The translations under genes and the position numbers were made by a program. The notes under the pieces were generated by a model. That model saw only the letters and a list, made by a program, of their open reading frames with translations, was not told where the DNA came from and ran no database searches. Positions 23,602-32,152 of a stretch of 64,000 bases of DNA are shown one piece after another. How positions within the stretch are numbered: position 1 is the first letter of the stretch; each line of letters opens with the position of its first letter. This DNA comes from UBA4744 sp963723165 (GTDB lineage: Bacteria > Actinomycetota > Acidimicrobiia > Spongiisociales > UBA4744): contig CAVRPP010000010.1 in NCBI GenBank assembly GCA_963723165.1, forward strand, positions 130,023 to 194,022. Direction: 5' to 3'.

Positions 23602-24809
23602 AGGGGCTCCTTCGTCTGCTGGGCGCACTGTTGGTGGTGGCACTGATTGCCCTCCCGGCGGCCGGGCAGGTGACCCCGCAAGATATTGCCGAGTCGGAGG
23701 CCGAGCTGGTTGCTCTGCGGGCCGAGACTGATCAACTGGCCGCCGAATACGAAGCTGCGGTAACCCGCTCGGCTCAGCTCGAGGATCAGGTGGCAGGTCT
23801 CGAGGCTGCGACTCAGGATTCGCAGATCGAACTGGGGATAACTCGCCAATTGGTCCGGGAACGCGTGGTCGAGATGTACATCGAGTCGAGCACCGCCCAG
23901 ATTTCGTTGCTCTTTGTAGAGGATCTCGATGGTGGCATCGAGGTCGCCATCGGATATCTCGAGCAGTTGGGAACTTCCGACACGAAGCTTCTCCGGGATC
24001 TAGAGATCATCAAGACAGAGTACGAGCGTCAGCTCGCCGAGCTGGAGACCGCCAAAACTGAGCAGGAAACGGTGGTATCGGACCTCGCCGCGGTCGGCAC
24101 TCAGCTGAGCGCCCGCCTGGAGGTGGCCCAGAACAGCTACGTGAACCTGGTGGCACAGCGGGCCGCCGAAGAACGAGCCCGGCTGGAGGAAGAAGCACGG
24201 CAACGGGCGATTGAAGAAGCCCGGCTGGCTGCCGAAGAAGCTGCCCGGGCGGCAGCCACGACGACCACGGTCGCACCGACGACGACCAGTGCCGCCGGGA
24301 CCACGACGACGGCGGCTGGTGAGACCACGACGACGGCAGCCGGTGAGACCACGACGACGGCAGCCGGTGAGACCACGACCACGACGGCACCTCCGCCCCC
24401 ACCATCTGGAAAGGCCTGTCCGGTTGACGGGTTCACCAGCTTCACCGACACGTGGGGAGCGCCACGCTCCGGGGGCCGATCCCATCAAGGCGTCGACATG
24501 CTGGGAGCTCGATGGACCCCCCTTGTTGCTCTGGAATCCGGCACGATCCACCGGATGGGCAATGGAGGTCTCGGTGGCATCACCATCTGGCTGCGGGGCG
24601 CCACCGGCCACCGGTACTACTACGCCCATCTGGAAGCGTGGGCCGACGGGCTGAAGGTCGGCCAGTCCGTCCAGGTCGGCGAATTGATCGGGTACATGGG
24701 CACATCGGGGAACGCTCCCGACTACATCCCGCATGTGCACTTCGAGTATCACCCGGGAGGCGGAGCGGCCGTCAATCCATACCCGCTGGTCAAAGGTCTG
24801 TGCGGCTAG
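23598..24809 (+). CDS. Secreted M23 peptidase with coiled-coil (peptidoglycan hydrolase)
   Basis: 403 aa, ATG coupled to the upstream stop. A signal peptide (1-22, ending PAAGQ) is followed by a long Ala/Glu/Leu coiled coil (about 28-215). Next is a Thr/Ala linker made of GETTTTAA repeats (about 220-265) and a LytM/M23 domain. Its zinc ligands are visible: SHQGVDMLG (HxxxD) and HVHFEYHP (HxH). This is the layout of EnvC/NlpD- and RipA-like cell-wall hydrolases or their activators. The zinc ligands are intact, so catalysis is possible. Confidence 0.9.
   Translation: MKGLLRLLGALLVVALIALPAAGQVTPQDIAESEAELVALRAETDQLAAEYEAAVTRSAQLEDQVAGLEAATQDSQIELGITRQLVRERVVEMYIESSTAQISLLFVEDLDGGIEVAIGYLEQLGTSDTKLLRDLEIIKTEYERQLAELETAKTEQETVVSDLAAVGTQLSARLEVAQNSYVNLVAQRAAEERARLEEEARQRAIEEARLAAEEAARAAATTTTVAPTTTSAAGTTTTAAGETTTTAAGETTTTAAGETTTTTAPPPPPSGKACPVDGFTSFTDTWGAPRSGGRSHQGVDMLGARWTPLVALESGTIHRMGNGGLGGITIWLRGATGHRYYYAHLEAWADGLKVGQSVQVGELIGYMGTSGNAPDYIPHVHFEYHPGGGAAVNPYPLVKGLCG
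24318..24389 (+). repeat. 24-nt minisatellite encoding the GETTTTAA linker
   Basis: Three tandem copies of a 24-nt unit starting GGTGAGACC, the third slightly diverged, lie inside the M23 gene. Each copy adds eight residues (GETTTTAA), so changes in copy number keep the frame and would only alter linker length. Confidence 0.8.
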
Positions 24810-24822
24810 TTCGCTTCGCTCG

Positions 24823-24843
24823 CGGTAATCAGTTATCAGTCTG
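24823..24843. repeat. Short heptamer array (CAGTNNC family)
   Basis: CGGTAAT, CAGTTAT and CAGTCTG stand in 7-nt phase, preceded by the same TTCGCTTCGCTCGC stretch (24810-24823) that precedes the array at 999. No obvious reverse-oriented array follows here. Confidence 0.55.
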
Positions 24844-24863
24844 TCGCATGCCGAGAAGCAAGA

Positions 24864-24898
24864 AAGCAGAAGATCGGCTTAGCGCCGATCCTCTGCTT
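24864..24898. terminator. Stem-loop between convergent M23 and mrp genes
   Basis: AAGCAGA and GATCGGC pair with GCCGATC and TCTGCTT around a TTAGC loop, with a single A-C mismatch: a 14-bp stem. It lies between two convergent genes and could act in both directions. The T tract is weak, so factor-independent termination is not certain. The rest of 24899-25078 shows no gene I can support. Confidence 0.5.
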
Positions 24899-25078
24899 TG
24901 CGGTCCCCAGGGAAGGGGATCTGGTTGTCTCCCAGCGCTTCGAGTGTGGTTCGCCTCCCAGCGGCCTTATCACCTTGGCACGTTCTCCATGAGTATCGGG
25001 CTTGGAGGCCCAGGAGTTGGGGGCGGTTTGCGGTTCGCCCTAAGTGACTAGTGCCCTATGGCCGGAGAGCGGAGCACT

Positions 25079-26257
25079 TCAGAGCGAGGTGGCAACCGTC
25101 TGGTGATCTGCGTCGGCCGGTGCGTCGAGCGCTTCCAACAACCGGGCCACGCGGGCCGTGCACGTCTCGTCTTGGGCGGGCGGGACCAGCTGGGTGATCC
25201 GTTCAGCCGCTGCTGCAAATGCCCGGGCGGACGGGTTGTCCGGGAAGGCCCGGACCACCGGAGTGCCCTGGTCTCCGCCGCTAACGATGTGCTCGTCCAG
25301 CGGAATGCGACCGATGAGCGGGACTCCCAGTGATTGGGCCAGCTCGTCTCCACCTCCGCGGCCGAACAGGTGGACGATCTCCCCGTGGCCGCAGTCGAAA
25401 CCCGCCATGTTCTCGATTACCCCGACAACCGGCATGTAGGAACGGCGCGCCATGTCGGCCACGCGGACGGCCACCTTTTGCGCGGCGAGCTGCGGAGTGG
25501 TCACCACCACCATCTCGGCCTGGGGAAGCAGACGCGAAAGCGCCATCTGGATGTCGCCGGTCCCGGGTGGCATGTCGATCACGAGATACTCGAGGTCGCC
25601 CCACGCCACTTGTTTGAGGAACTGCTCGAGGGCCTTGGACAACATCAAACCGCGCCACATCAAGGCGGTTTCCTCGGAATCAACGATCAGTCCGGTCGAA
25701 ACGAGCTTGATGCCCTGCGCTTCGACCGGGACGATGATCCGATCCTCCCCTGCCTCGAGGCGGGCATCGGTGCCCAGCATGCGGGGAATCGAAAAACCCC
25801 AGATGTCGGCGTCGAGCAGCCCGACCCGGTAACCGAGGTCGGCCATCGCTAGAGCCAGGTTGACGCTGGCTGAAGACTTGCCCACTCCGCCCTTGCCGCT
25901 CCCAACGGCGATCACACGGGTCAGTGGATTCACCAGTGTCGGCTCGGCGTTCTCGCGGGCTTTCAACCGGGCGGTGCTCATCACCTCGGCCCGTTGCTTC
26001 TTAGTCATGGCGCGGGTTTCCACTTTGACCCCGGTCACGCCGGGAATGGCCCCCACTTTGCGAATCGTGTCTTGTTCGATCTGAGATCGCATCGGGCACT
26101 CGGCGATGGTCAAGGCGACACCGACTGTGACCACTCCTTCGTCTGAGATCCTCACGTCGGGGATCATTCCCAACTCGACGACATCACCGCCCAGTTCGGG
26201 GTCGACGACCCCGCGCAACGCCTGGAATACTTGATCATTGGTCGGCATGGACAACAT
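25079..26257 (-). CDS. mrp: Mrp/NBP35-family P-loop ATPase (Fe-S cluster carrier)
   Basis: 392 aa. An N-terminal DUF59/MIP18 domain (about 5-90; VFQALRGVVDPELGGDVVELG) precedes a deviant Walker A, GSGKGGVGKSSASVNLA, then DADIWGFSIP and VIDMPPGTGDIQM. ApbC/Mrp proteins transfer [4Fe-4S] clusters to apoproteins. The CxxC pair of canonical Mrp is not intact here: the region reads GFDCGHGE, with one cysteine. ATG 26257 lies 6 nt behind a TACCTT box. The gene is divergent from erpA, another Fe-S carrier. Confidence 0.9.
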   Translation of the reverse strand: MLSMPTNDQVFQALRGVVDPELGGDVVELGMIPDVRISDEGVVTVGVALTIAECPMRSQIEQDTIRKVGAIPGVTGVKVETRAMTKKQRAEVMSTARLKARENAEPTLVNPLTRVIAVGSGKGGVGKSSASVNLALAMADLGYRVGLLDADIWGFSIPRMLGTDARLEAGEDRIIVPVEAQGIKLVSTGLIVDSEETALMWRGLMLSKALEQFLKQVAWGDLEYLVIDMPPGTGDIQMALSRLLPQAEMVVVTTPQLAAQKVAVRVADMARRSYMPVVGVIENMAGFDCGHGEIVHLFGRGGGDELAQSLGVPLIGRIPLDEHIVSGGDQGTPVVRAFPDNPSARAFAAAAERITQLVPPAQDETCTARVARLLEALDAPADADHQTVATSL

Positions 26258-26263
26258 GGTACG

Positions 26264-26269
26264 AAGGTA
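26264..26269 (-). promoter_or_regulatory. -10 box (TACCTT) for mrp
   Basis: TACCTT on the minus strand ends 6 nt before ATG 26257, with no ribosome binding site, supporting this ATG over the one three codons later. Confidence 0.42.
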
Positions 26270-26312
26270 TTTGCACTACGGAGATATTGGGAATGTTGAC
26301 CCGGATGTGACG

Positions 26313-26318
26313 TATACT
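26313..26318 (+). promoter_or_regulatory. -10 box (TATACT) for erpA
   Basis: TATACT lies 33 nt before the erpA ATG. A GAGGAG site sits in the leader. Candidate -35 hexamers (TTGGGA, TTGACC) have poor spacing (20 and 11 nt). Confidence 0.4.
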
Positions 26319-26351
26319 GCCGTTTCATTGAGGGAGACAGAGGAGTCGTCC

Positions 26352-26717
26352 ATGGATCAGCTGGTTTCGATCAAGTCGTCGGTCCCGCCGCGTGCAGTCA
26401 TTGTCACTGATAGCGCCGCAACCAAGATCAAAGACCTGATTCAAGCCGAAGGCGATCCTGCCCTGTTCTTGCGGATGGGGGTTCGCCCCGGCGGATGCAG
26501 CGGCTTCTCCTACGAGATGTTCTTCGACAGCGAGATCGACGAGCAGTCAGACATTGTTGAGACCTACGGCGAAGTCCGGGTCGTTGTCGACAATCAATCT
26601 GTCGAAATGTTGCGCGGATCCACCCTGGATTACCAGGAGGGCTTGATGGGCGCCGGGTTCGCAGTCAACAACCCGAATGTCACCAAGTCCTGCGGGTGCG
26701 GCAGCAGCTTCAGCTGA
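26352..26717 (+). CDS. erpA: A-type iron-sulfur carrier (ErpA/IscA family)
   Basis: 121 aa. ATG 26352 has an AGGAG site 6 nt upstream. The three cluster ligands are in place: C49 (RPGGCSGFSY) and C114, C116 (SCGCGSS). A-type carriers take [2Fe-2S]/[4Fe-4S] clusters from the scaffold to targets. It is divergent from mrp, so the two may serve one maturation route. A clear intrinsic terminator follows the stop. Confidence 0.94.
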   Translation: MDQLVSIKSSVPPRAVIVTDSAATKIKDLIQAEGDPALFLRMGVRPGGCSGFSYEMFFDSEIDEQSDIVETYGEVRVVVDNQSVEMLRGSTLDYQEGLMGAGFAVNNPNVTKSCGCGSSFS

Positions 26718-26739
26718 GCCAACCACCTGAACATCGAAC

Positions 26740-26768
26740 AAGGGACCCTGCGGGGTCCCTTTTGGTTT
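26740..26768 (+). terminator. Intrinsic terminator after erpA
   Basis: AAGGGACCC (26740-26748) pairs with GGGTCCCTT (26753-26761) around a four-base TGCG loop, followed by TTTTGGTTT. It is the clearest rho-independent terminator in the window. Confidence 0.85.
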
Positions 26769-26830
26769 GCGGACCGGAACACTTCCCGAGGCCTGTAGCC
26801 TTGTGAGGATCCAGATCACGAGGAGAAGCC

Positions 26831-27217
26831 ATGCCCAAGCGGGTGCTGACCACCCCCAGCGCGCCCGGTGCGCTCGGACCCTATTCGGTTGCCGTCCAGG
26901 CGGGCGATTTTGTCTTTGTCTCGGGGCAGGTGGCAATCGACCCTGCCACCGGCAAGCGGGCGCCTGATGACGTGGCCGCCCAGGCGAAGCAGATCATGGA
27001 GAACGTGAAGGCAATCCTGGGCGATGTTGGTCTGACTTTGCACGACATTGTCAAGACGACCATTTTCCTGGTCGATATGAACGATTTCCCCACTGTGAAC
27101 GAGGTCTACGGCGGTTACTTCGACAACGAACCGCCCGCCCGCTCAACAGTGGCGGTGGCTGCATTGCCGGGCGGTTTTCTCGTAGAGATCGAAGTAATCG
27201 TCGGCAGAAGCTATTGA
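26831..27217 (+). CDS. ridA: RidA-family enamine/imine deaminase
   Basis: 128 aa. Typical RidA motifs: GPYSVAVQAGDFVFVSGQ at the N-terminus, then VKTTIFLVDMNDFPTVNEVY and ARSTVAVAALPGGFLVEIE with the substrate-binding arginine and terminal glutamate. It hydrolyses reactive enamines released by PLP enzymes to keto acids plus ammonia. The start has a GAGGAG site 6 nt upstream. It lies 34 nt ahead of an aldehyde dehydrogenase gene. Confidence 0.93.
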   Translation: MPKRVLTTPSAPGALGPYSVAVQAGDFVFVSGQVAIDPATGKRAPDDVAAQAKQIMENVKAILGDVGLTLHDIVKTTIFLVDMNDFPTVNEVYGGYFDNEPPARSTVAVAALPGGFLVEIEVIVGRSY

Positions 27218-27251
27218 TCACGCCCAGCAGACTGAGAACGAGGAGTATCCG

Positions 27252-28769
27252 ATGAACAAGATTGAGGTTTTCGCCCGGCTCGGGCTCGACGAAACCAACT
27301 CGGGTGTCTACGCCGGGGGTTGGTTGCCCGGAGCCGGCCGGGAGATCGAGAGCATCAACCCGGCGACCGGTGAGGTGCTGGCCACGGTCAGGCGAGCCTC
27401 ACCCGATGAATACGAGCAGGTCATCAGCACCTCGGTAGCCGCCTTCGCCGAGTGGCGGATGTTGCCGGCTCCTCGGCGGGGAGAGTACATCCGGTTGCTC
27501 GGCAACGCTCTGCGTGAACAGAAGGAACCCCTGGCGGCGCTCGTCTCACTGGAAATGGGCAAGATCTTGCCCGAAGGCGAAGGTGAAGTTCAGGAGATGA
27601 TCGACATCACCGACTTCGCGGTCGGTCTGTCTCGCCAGTTGTACGGGTTGACCATGGTGTCGGAGAGACCCCGGCACCGCATGTACGAGCAGTGGCATCC
27701 GCTGGGTCCAGTTGCCTCGATCACGTCGTTCAACTTCCCGATCGCCGTGTGGGCGTGGAATTCCGCGATTGCTGCCGTCTGTGGGGACACCAATGTGTGG
27801 AAGCCATCGAGTATGACCCCCCTCACCGCCATTGCCGTCACCAAGATCGTCGATCAGGTGATGAAGGGCTCAGGGTTCGAGGCAGTTTTCAACCTGGTAG
27901 TGGGAGGCGGAGCGGATATCGGCGATGCCATCGTCAATGACGGCCGTATTCCTCTGGTCTCCGCAACCGGGTCATGCGACATGGGTTACAAAGTCAGCGC
28001 CGGCGTCGCCAAACGTCTCGGCCGCTCGATTCTGGAACTCGGCGGCAATAACGCAATGATCATCATGGATGACGCCGACCTCGATCTGGCCGTCCGGGGA
28101 GCCCTGTTCGCGGCGGTTGGAACCGCCGGACAGCGATGCACCTCGCTGCGGCGGTTGATCTGCCAACGAGGCGTTGTCGACGAGGTCGCCCAGAGGTTGG
28201 TCGATGCGTATGGACAGGTTCGGATCGGCGATCCACTCGATCCGACCACGGTGATGGGGCCGCTCGTCGACTCCACTGCGGTGGAGAACATGATGACCGC
28301 ATTGGCCATCGCCGAAGAGCAGGGCGGCAAGATTTTGTGCGGTGGGAACCGGCTTCCCGACCTCGGTCCGGCGTTTGCCGAACCCACCATCATGATGATG
28401 GACAAAGACGCCCCGATCCTGCAGGAGGAGACGTTTGCTCCTTTGCTCTACATCATCCCGGTCGACGGCCTCGATCAAGCTATTGCCGTGCAGAACGGGG
28501 TCCGGCAAGGACTGTCTTCGGCCATATTCACGGATTCGTTGAAGTCGGCCGAAACGTTCCTGTCGCATCTGGGCTCTGACTGCGGCATAGCCAATGTCAA
28601 CATCGGTACGTCGGGAGCCGAAATCGGCGGAGCGTTCGGCGGTGAGAAAGAAACCGGTGGAGGCCGCGAGGCAGGATCCGACGCCTGGAAGGCATACATG
28701 CGGCGTCAGACCACCACGATCAACTGGGGCGACGACCTGCCCCTTGCCCAGGGCATCGAGTTCGGATAA
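27252..28769 (+). CDS. Aldehyde dehydrogenase, ALDH7 (antiquitin) type
   Basis: 505 aa, normal length. Catalytic C296 lies in GQRCTSLRR and the general-base glutamate in LELGGNNA; both contexts are those of ALDH7/AmaB, alpha-aminoadipic semialdehyde dehydrogenase, rather than ALDH1. The NAD site is TSFNFPIAVWAWN and WKPSS. The C-terminal GGREAGSDAWKAYMRR also matches ALDH7. The likely reaction is NAD-dependent oxidation of aminoadipate semialdehyde in lysine breakdown, or of a related aldehyde. It starts behind an AGGAG site and follows ridA closely. Confidence 0.9.
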   Translation: MNKIEVFARLGLDETNSGVYAGGWLPGAGREIESINPATGEVLATVRRASPDEYEQVISTSVAAFAEWRMLPAPRRGEYIRLLGNALREQKEPLAALVSLEMGKILPEGEGEVQEMIDITDFAVGLSRQLYGLTMVSERPRHRMYEQWHPLGPVASITSFNFPIAVWAWNSAIAAVCGDTNVWKPSSMTPLTAIAVTKIVDQVMKGSGFEAVFNLVVGGGADIGDAIVNDGRIPLVSATGSCDMGYKVSAGVAKRLGRSILELGGNNAMIIMDDADLDLAVRGALFAAVGTAGQRCTSLRRLICQRGVVDEVAQRLVDAYGQVRIGDPLDPTTVMGPLVDSTAVENMMTALAIAEEQGGKILCGGNRLPDLGPAFAEPTIMMMDKDAPILQEETFAPLLYIIPVDGLDQAIAVQNGVRQGLSSAIFTDSLKSAETFLSHLGSDCGIANVNIGTSGAEIGGAFGGEKETGGGREAGSDAWKAYMRRQTTTINWGDDLPLAQGIEFG

Positions 28770-28770
28770 G

Positions 28771-28878
<108 letters not shown>

Positions 28879-28883
28879 CGCTC

Positions 28884-29735
28884 ATGACCTATTCGATTGT
28901 TGCTTGGGATCCGTTTGCCGGACCGGAGTGGGGGGTGGCGGTCGCCTCGAAGTTCCTGGCGGTTGGAGCTCTGGTCCCCGCTGCCAGACCTGGGGCGGGA
29001 GCGGTCGCCACCCAGGCCCTGACGAACGTCGCATACGGCCCGAACGGGATCGAGCACTTGACCGGCGGGCTGGACGCTGCCTCTACGTTGGAGGTGCTGC
29101 TCTCAGCCGATGAACTTCGCTCTCAGCGTCAGGTCGGCATCGTGGATTCCCAGGGTGAGACCGCGACATACACCGGTGATCACTGCATGGAGTGGGCCGG
29201 TGGAAGGACCGGCCTGGGCTACGCCTGTCAGGGCAATATTCTGACCGGTCCCGAAGTCATCGACGGAGTGGCCGGGGCCTTTGAAGCCACGCAGGGGAGC
29301 CTGGCGCGACGTTTGCTCACCGCCTTGGCCGCGGGCGAGGATGCCGGTGGTGACCGTCGCGGCCGTCAATCGGCCGCCATTCTGGTGGTGCGGGCGGGCG
29401 GGGGTTATGCAGGCGCCTCGGACGTCTCGGTCGATCTGCGGGTCGATGATCATGCCGAACCGGTTTCAGAGTTGGATCGTCTCCTGACCATTCATGAGTT
29501 GTTGTTCCCCAACCCCATCTCGCTCGACTGGGTAGAGATATCGGCTCCCCTGCCTGCCAAGATCAGGCGGGCGCTCATCGCCCGTGGCCTCGATACCGGC
29601 AAAGGCAAGGGATACAGTGACGATCTGCGCAGGGCCCTGTACGGATGGGTAGCCATGGAGAACCTCGAGGAACGATGGTCGGACGAGGCGAAGATAGATA
29701 GGACGGTCCTCGAACTGCTCCTGGCCGTGGACTGA
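28884..29735 (+). CDS. DUF1028 family protein (Ntn-hydrolase-like fold)
   Basis: 283 aa. ATG 28884 begins the conserved MTYSIVAWDPFAGPEWGVAV; further motifs are SKFLAVGALVPAARPGAGAV, YGPNGIEHLTGGLD and GYACQGNIL. Members are related to Ntn hydrolases and carry a C-terminal peptidoglycan-binding-like or small domain; the reaction is unknown. No ribosome binding site is apparent. The leader is the heptamer array, whose GGAAA steps are the only purine-rich sequence available. The frame stays open through the array, but the start is placed after it on conservation. Confidence 0.85.
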   Translation: MTYSIVAWDPFAGPEWGVAVASKFLAVGALVPAARPGAGAVATQALTNVAYGPNGIEHLTGGLDAASTLEVLLSADELRSQRQVGIVDSQGETATYTGDHCMEWAGGRTGLGYACQGNILTGPEVIDGVAGAFEATQGSLARRLLTALAAGEDAGGDRRGRQSAAILVVRAGGGYAGASDVSVDLRVDDHAEPVSELDRLLTIHELLFPNPISLDWVEISAPLPAKIRRALIARGLDTGKGKGYSDDLRRALYGWVAMENLEERWSDEAKIDRTVLELLLAVD

Positions 29736-29782
29736 CCTCCCCAAACATCGGACTTTTTCCGACGATTCCGGGAGTCGTTGCC

Positions 29783-29788
29783 TATGCT
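29783..29788 (+). promoter_or_regulatory. -10 box (TATGCT) for the STAND ATPase gene
   Basis: TATGCT lies 21 nt before ATG 29810. The leader holds a strong GGGAGGT ribosome binding site (29798-29804, 5-nt spacer), so this gene, unlike many neighbours, has a conventional leader. Confidence 0.45.
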
Positions 29789-29809
29789 CACTGCCCCGGG
29801 AGGTAAAAG

Positions 29810-32152
29810 ATGATCAATGTGGCCCTGCTCGGCCGTTCGCATCAGCTTGAAGGTCTGGCGCGGGCTATTGACACCGTCACGGAGGGGGGCGTTGCGGTGC
29901 TCTCCCTGGTCGGCGTGGCGGGGTCTGGCCGAACTGCTCTGCTTGATGCCTCGGAAGAACGGCTCCGAGCAGCCGGGATCGAGACCCGTCGAACAGCTTT
30001 GTTCCCGGCCGGCTCTACCAATGCCGGAGGTTTGGCCTCTGCACTAGACGTCTCGCCCGAGGAGACGCCGGCCGGGCAGCTGGCTCTTCTCATTTCGGAC
30101 GCACAATGGGCCGATGGGACCTCATTGGCAATACTGCAAGGCTTGCTGGCCCGGGCCACGGCCGGGTTGCTGGTGGTGGTATCGCACACGGAGATCACCG
30201 GCTATCGCGAACTGGCGTTTCAGCAGCTCACCAATTCTGCGGCCCGCCTGGGGTCATATCAGCAATACAAGCTCGAACCGCTGACCTTCGACGACATCCT
30301 TCCCGTTGTTGCCACCGAGGAAGTTGCTCGCATTCTCGTGGACCGGACCGACGGACTTGCTCAAGATCTGATCGATCTGGTCGACCAGTGGATCTCCGAA
30401 GGAACCCTCGCGTGGGTTGGAGACAAACTGGCCGCTTCCGGTCCGCCACCGCAAGCCATCGGCGTCTGGGACCGGGTCTCGGATCTCGATCGGCCTGCTC
30501 GCAAGCTCGTGGAAGCCGTGAGCCTGGCTGCCAAGCCGGTGTCGCTTCCTCTGGCCGCGTCGTTGCTGGCCATGCCGGACGACGACGTGTTGGAACTTGG
30601 TGAGGGTCTGGCTGGTCGGGGTTTGCTGCGCGAATCACTTGAAGGCTTCGTGCCCGTCAATGCCGCTGCGGCGGAGCGGGTTGCCGATCGCATGGGTGAC
30701 GTACGCCGGGCCCGGGCGTTCGGCGAACTGGCAGACGCCAAGACCGCTCTCGGTCTCGACGAACGCGAACCGGCCATTGTCGGCGGCTACTACCTGGCGG
30801 CCGCCCGTTGGGACGAGGCCCTCCGGCTGTTGTCCGTGGCCGGACTAGCTGCCGCCGACCGGCAAGCATTCGGAGAGACTCTGCCGATCGTACAGGGGGC
30901 ATTGCAGGCCTGCGAGGCTTCCGGGTCCGACGATGCGCAACTGGAGGGCCGACTGCGGCTGGCACGCGGCCAGTGCTACCAGGCTGCTGTGTGGCTGGAT
31001 CTGGCCCTCCAGGACGCAGATCAAGCTGCCCTGCTGTTGGAGGGGCCCCGGAAGGTCGATGCCCTCGGCTATGCCGCCTCAGTAGCACTGGATCTTCAGC
31101 GATCCCAGGTGGCCGAGAGCTACGCAGCTGCAGGACTCTATGAAGCTCTCGTTCTCGAGGAACCGGCCAAGCATGGTTCCCTCCTGACACTTCATGCGCG
31201 AATCATCAACCGGATGGGCTTCGGCGTTGAAGCAGATGCAGAGTATGAGAAGGGCCTGGAGATTGTTCGCAGCGTGGGAACTCCGATGCAACTCCACTGG
31301 GCTCACGTCAACGGAGCATGGATCGTCTTTGATCGTGGTCAGGCTCGCCGGGCCGAGGTCCAGTTCGAGGAAGTGACGGATGAAGCCGAGCGTCTCGGAG
31401 GGCTGTCATGGCGAAGCGATCGAGAGGCCCAATGGTCGCGGGCGCTGTTCATGCGCGGCCGGATCACCGAGGGTCTGGCGGCCCGCCGGCGGGCTATGAA
31501 GGAAGCCGATGTCTCCGGTCTGCCCATCACGCACATCCCGCACATGAGTCTCGCCGAGGGCATGATCGAGATTCACCGGTATGAGGACGCTTTGGAGGCA
31601 GCCGACGACATGCTGGCGGTGGCAGTCCAGAAGCGGCTCGGTTGGGAAAACGCGGCCCGCTACCTGCGGGCGAAGGCGCTCAGCGGGCTGGGTCGGTTGG
31701 CCGAAGCAGCCGAGGAGGTCCAGAACGCCATCGACACAACCCCAGGGGGTATCGATGGCTGGCGCTGGCGTCTGAAGATCCGGGTGCTCCAGATGACTCT
31801 GGACGGGGCTCGCGAGGTGCCGTGGCCGGAGGAGGAAGCCCTCACCCTCACCGACGAACTGCTCAACAACAAGTGGTACTTGACGGCGGCGCAGCTTCTG
31901 ACCGCCCGGGCACGATATGAGAAGGACCCGAGATCGGCTGAAGAAGCAGCGGCCTTGGCCGTACAGCTCGGAGTGCCGGCACTGGGTGCAGAAGCTTTGG
32001 AGGCGGGTGACCTGTGGCAAGAAGCCTGCCGGTGCCGCCGTCATCGCTGCCGTCAAGGAGATGGCCCACCACATCCCCGAAGAATGGCAGGAGGAGTGGA
32101 GCGCTCTTCCCGCGATCGCTCCGGCCCTGGCCGCTCCCGACGTGGCGGATGA
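29810..32152 (+). CDS. STAND-type ATPase with TPR-like repeats (5' part of a frameshifted gene)
   Basis: 780 codons as read, but the frame is meaningful only to about 32026. N-terminus LLGRSHQLEGL, Walker A VGVAGSGRTALLDA (about 34-47), Walker B LALLISDAQWAD (about 90-101) as in MalT/LuxR-type STAND ATPases. From about 330 to 735 the protein is alpha-helical with TPR-like units (GYYLAAARWDEALRLL, ALSGLGRLAEAAEEVQNAID). No kinase, cyclase or LuxR DNA-binding domain is present. After residue 739 the frame yields Arg/Cys-rich nonsense while the +1 frame continues the protein. Deleting T32027 joins both parts into one 1286-residue protein ending at 33671. Confidence 0.75.
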   Translation: MINVALLGRSHQLEGLARAIDTVTEGGVAVLSLVGVAGSGRTALLDASEERLRAAGIETRRTALFPAGSTNAGGLASALDVSPEETPAGQLALLISDAQWADGTSLAILQGLLARATAGLLVVVSHTEITGYRELAFQQLTNSAARLGSYQQYKLEPLTFDDILPVVATEEVARILVDRTDGLAQDLIDLVDQWISEGTLAWVGDKLAASGPPPQAIGVWDRVSDLDRPARKLVEAVSLAAKPVSLPLAASLLAMPDDDVLELGEGLAGRGLLRESLEGFVPVNAAAAERVADRMGDVRRARAFGELADAKTALGLDEREPAIVGGYYLAAARWDEALRLLSVAGLAAADRQAFGETLPIVQGALQACEASGSDDAQLEGRLRLARGQCYQAAVWLDLALQDADQAALLLEGPRKVDALGYAASVALDLQRSQVAESYAAAGLYEALVLEEPAKHGSLLTLHARIINRMGFGVEADAEYEKGLEIVRSVGTPMQLHWAHVNGAWIVFDRGQARRAEVQFEEVTDEAERLGGLSWRSDREAQWSRALFMRGRITEGLAARRRAMKEADVSGLPITHIPHMSLAEGMIEIHRYEDALEAADDMLAVAVQKRLGWENAARYLRAKALSGLGRLAEAAEEVQNAIDTTPGGIDGWRWRLKIRVLQMTLDGAREVPWPEEEALTLTDELLNNKWYLTAAQLLTARARYEKDPRSAEEAAALAVQLGVPALGAEALEAGDLWQEACRCRRHRCRQGDGPPHPRRMAGGVERSSRDRSGPGRSRRGG

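Noticed and set aside
24899..25078. Structured RNA or small gene downstream of the M23 peptidase
   Set aside because: Beyond the 24864-24898 hairpin only short, weak inverted repeats are seen, and no frame has a start with a ribosome binding site.
32015..32035. Programmed ribosomal frameshift in the STAND/propeller gene
   Set aside because: No slippery heptamer, no rare or stop codon at the site and no clear downstream pseudoknot were seen; a base insertion or sequence error is simpler.
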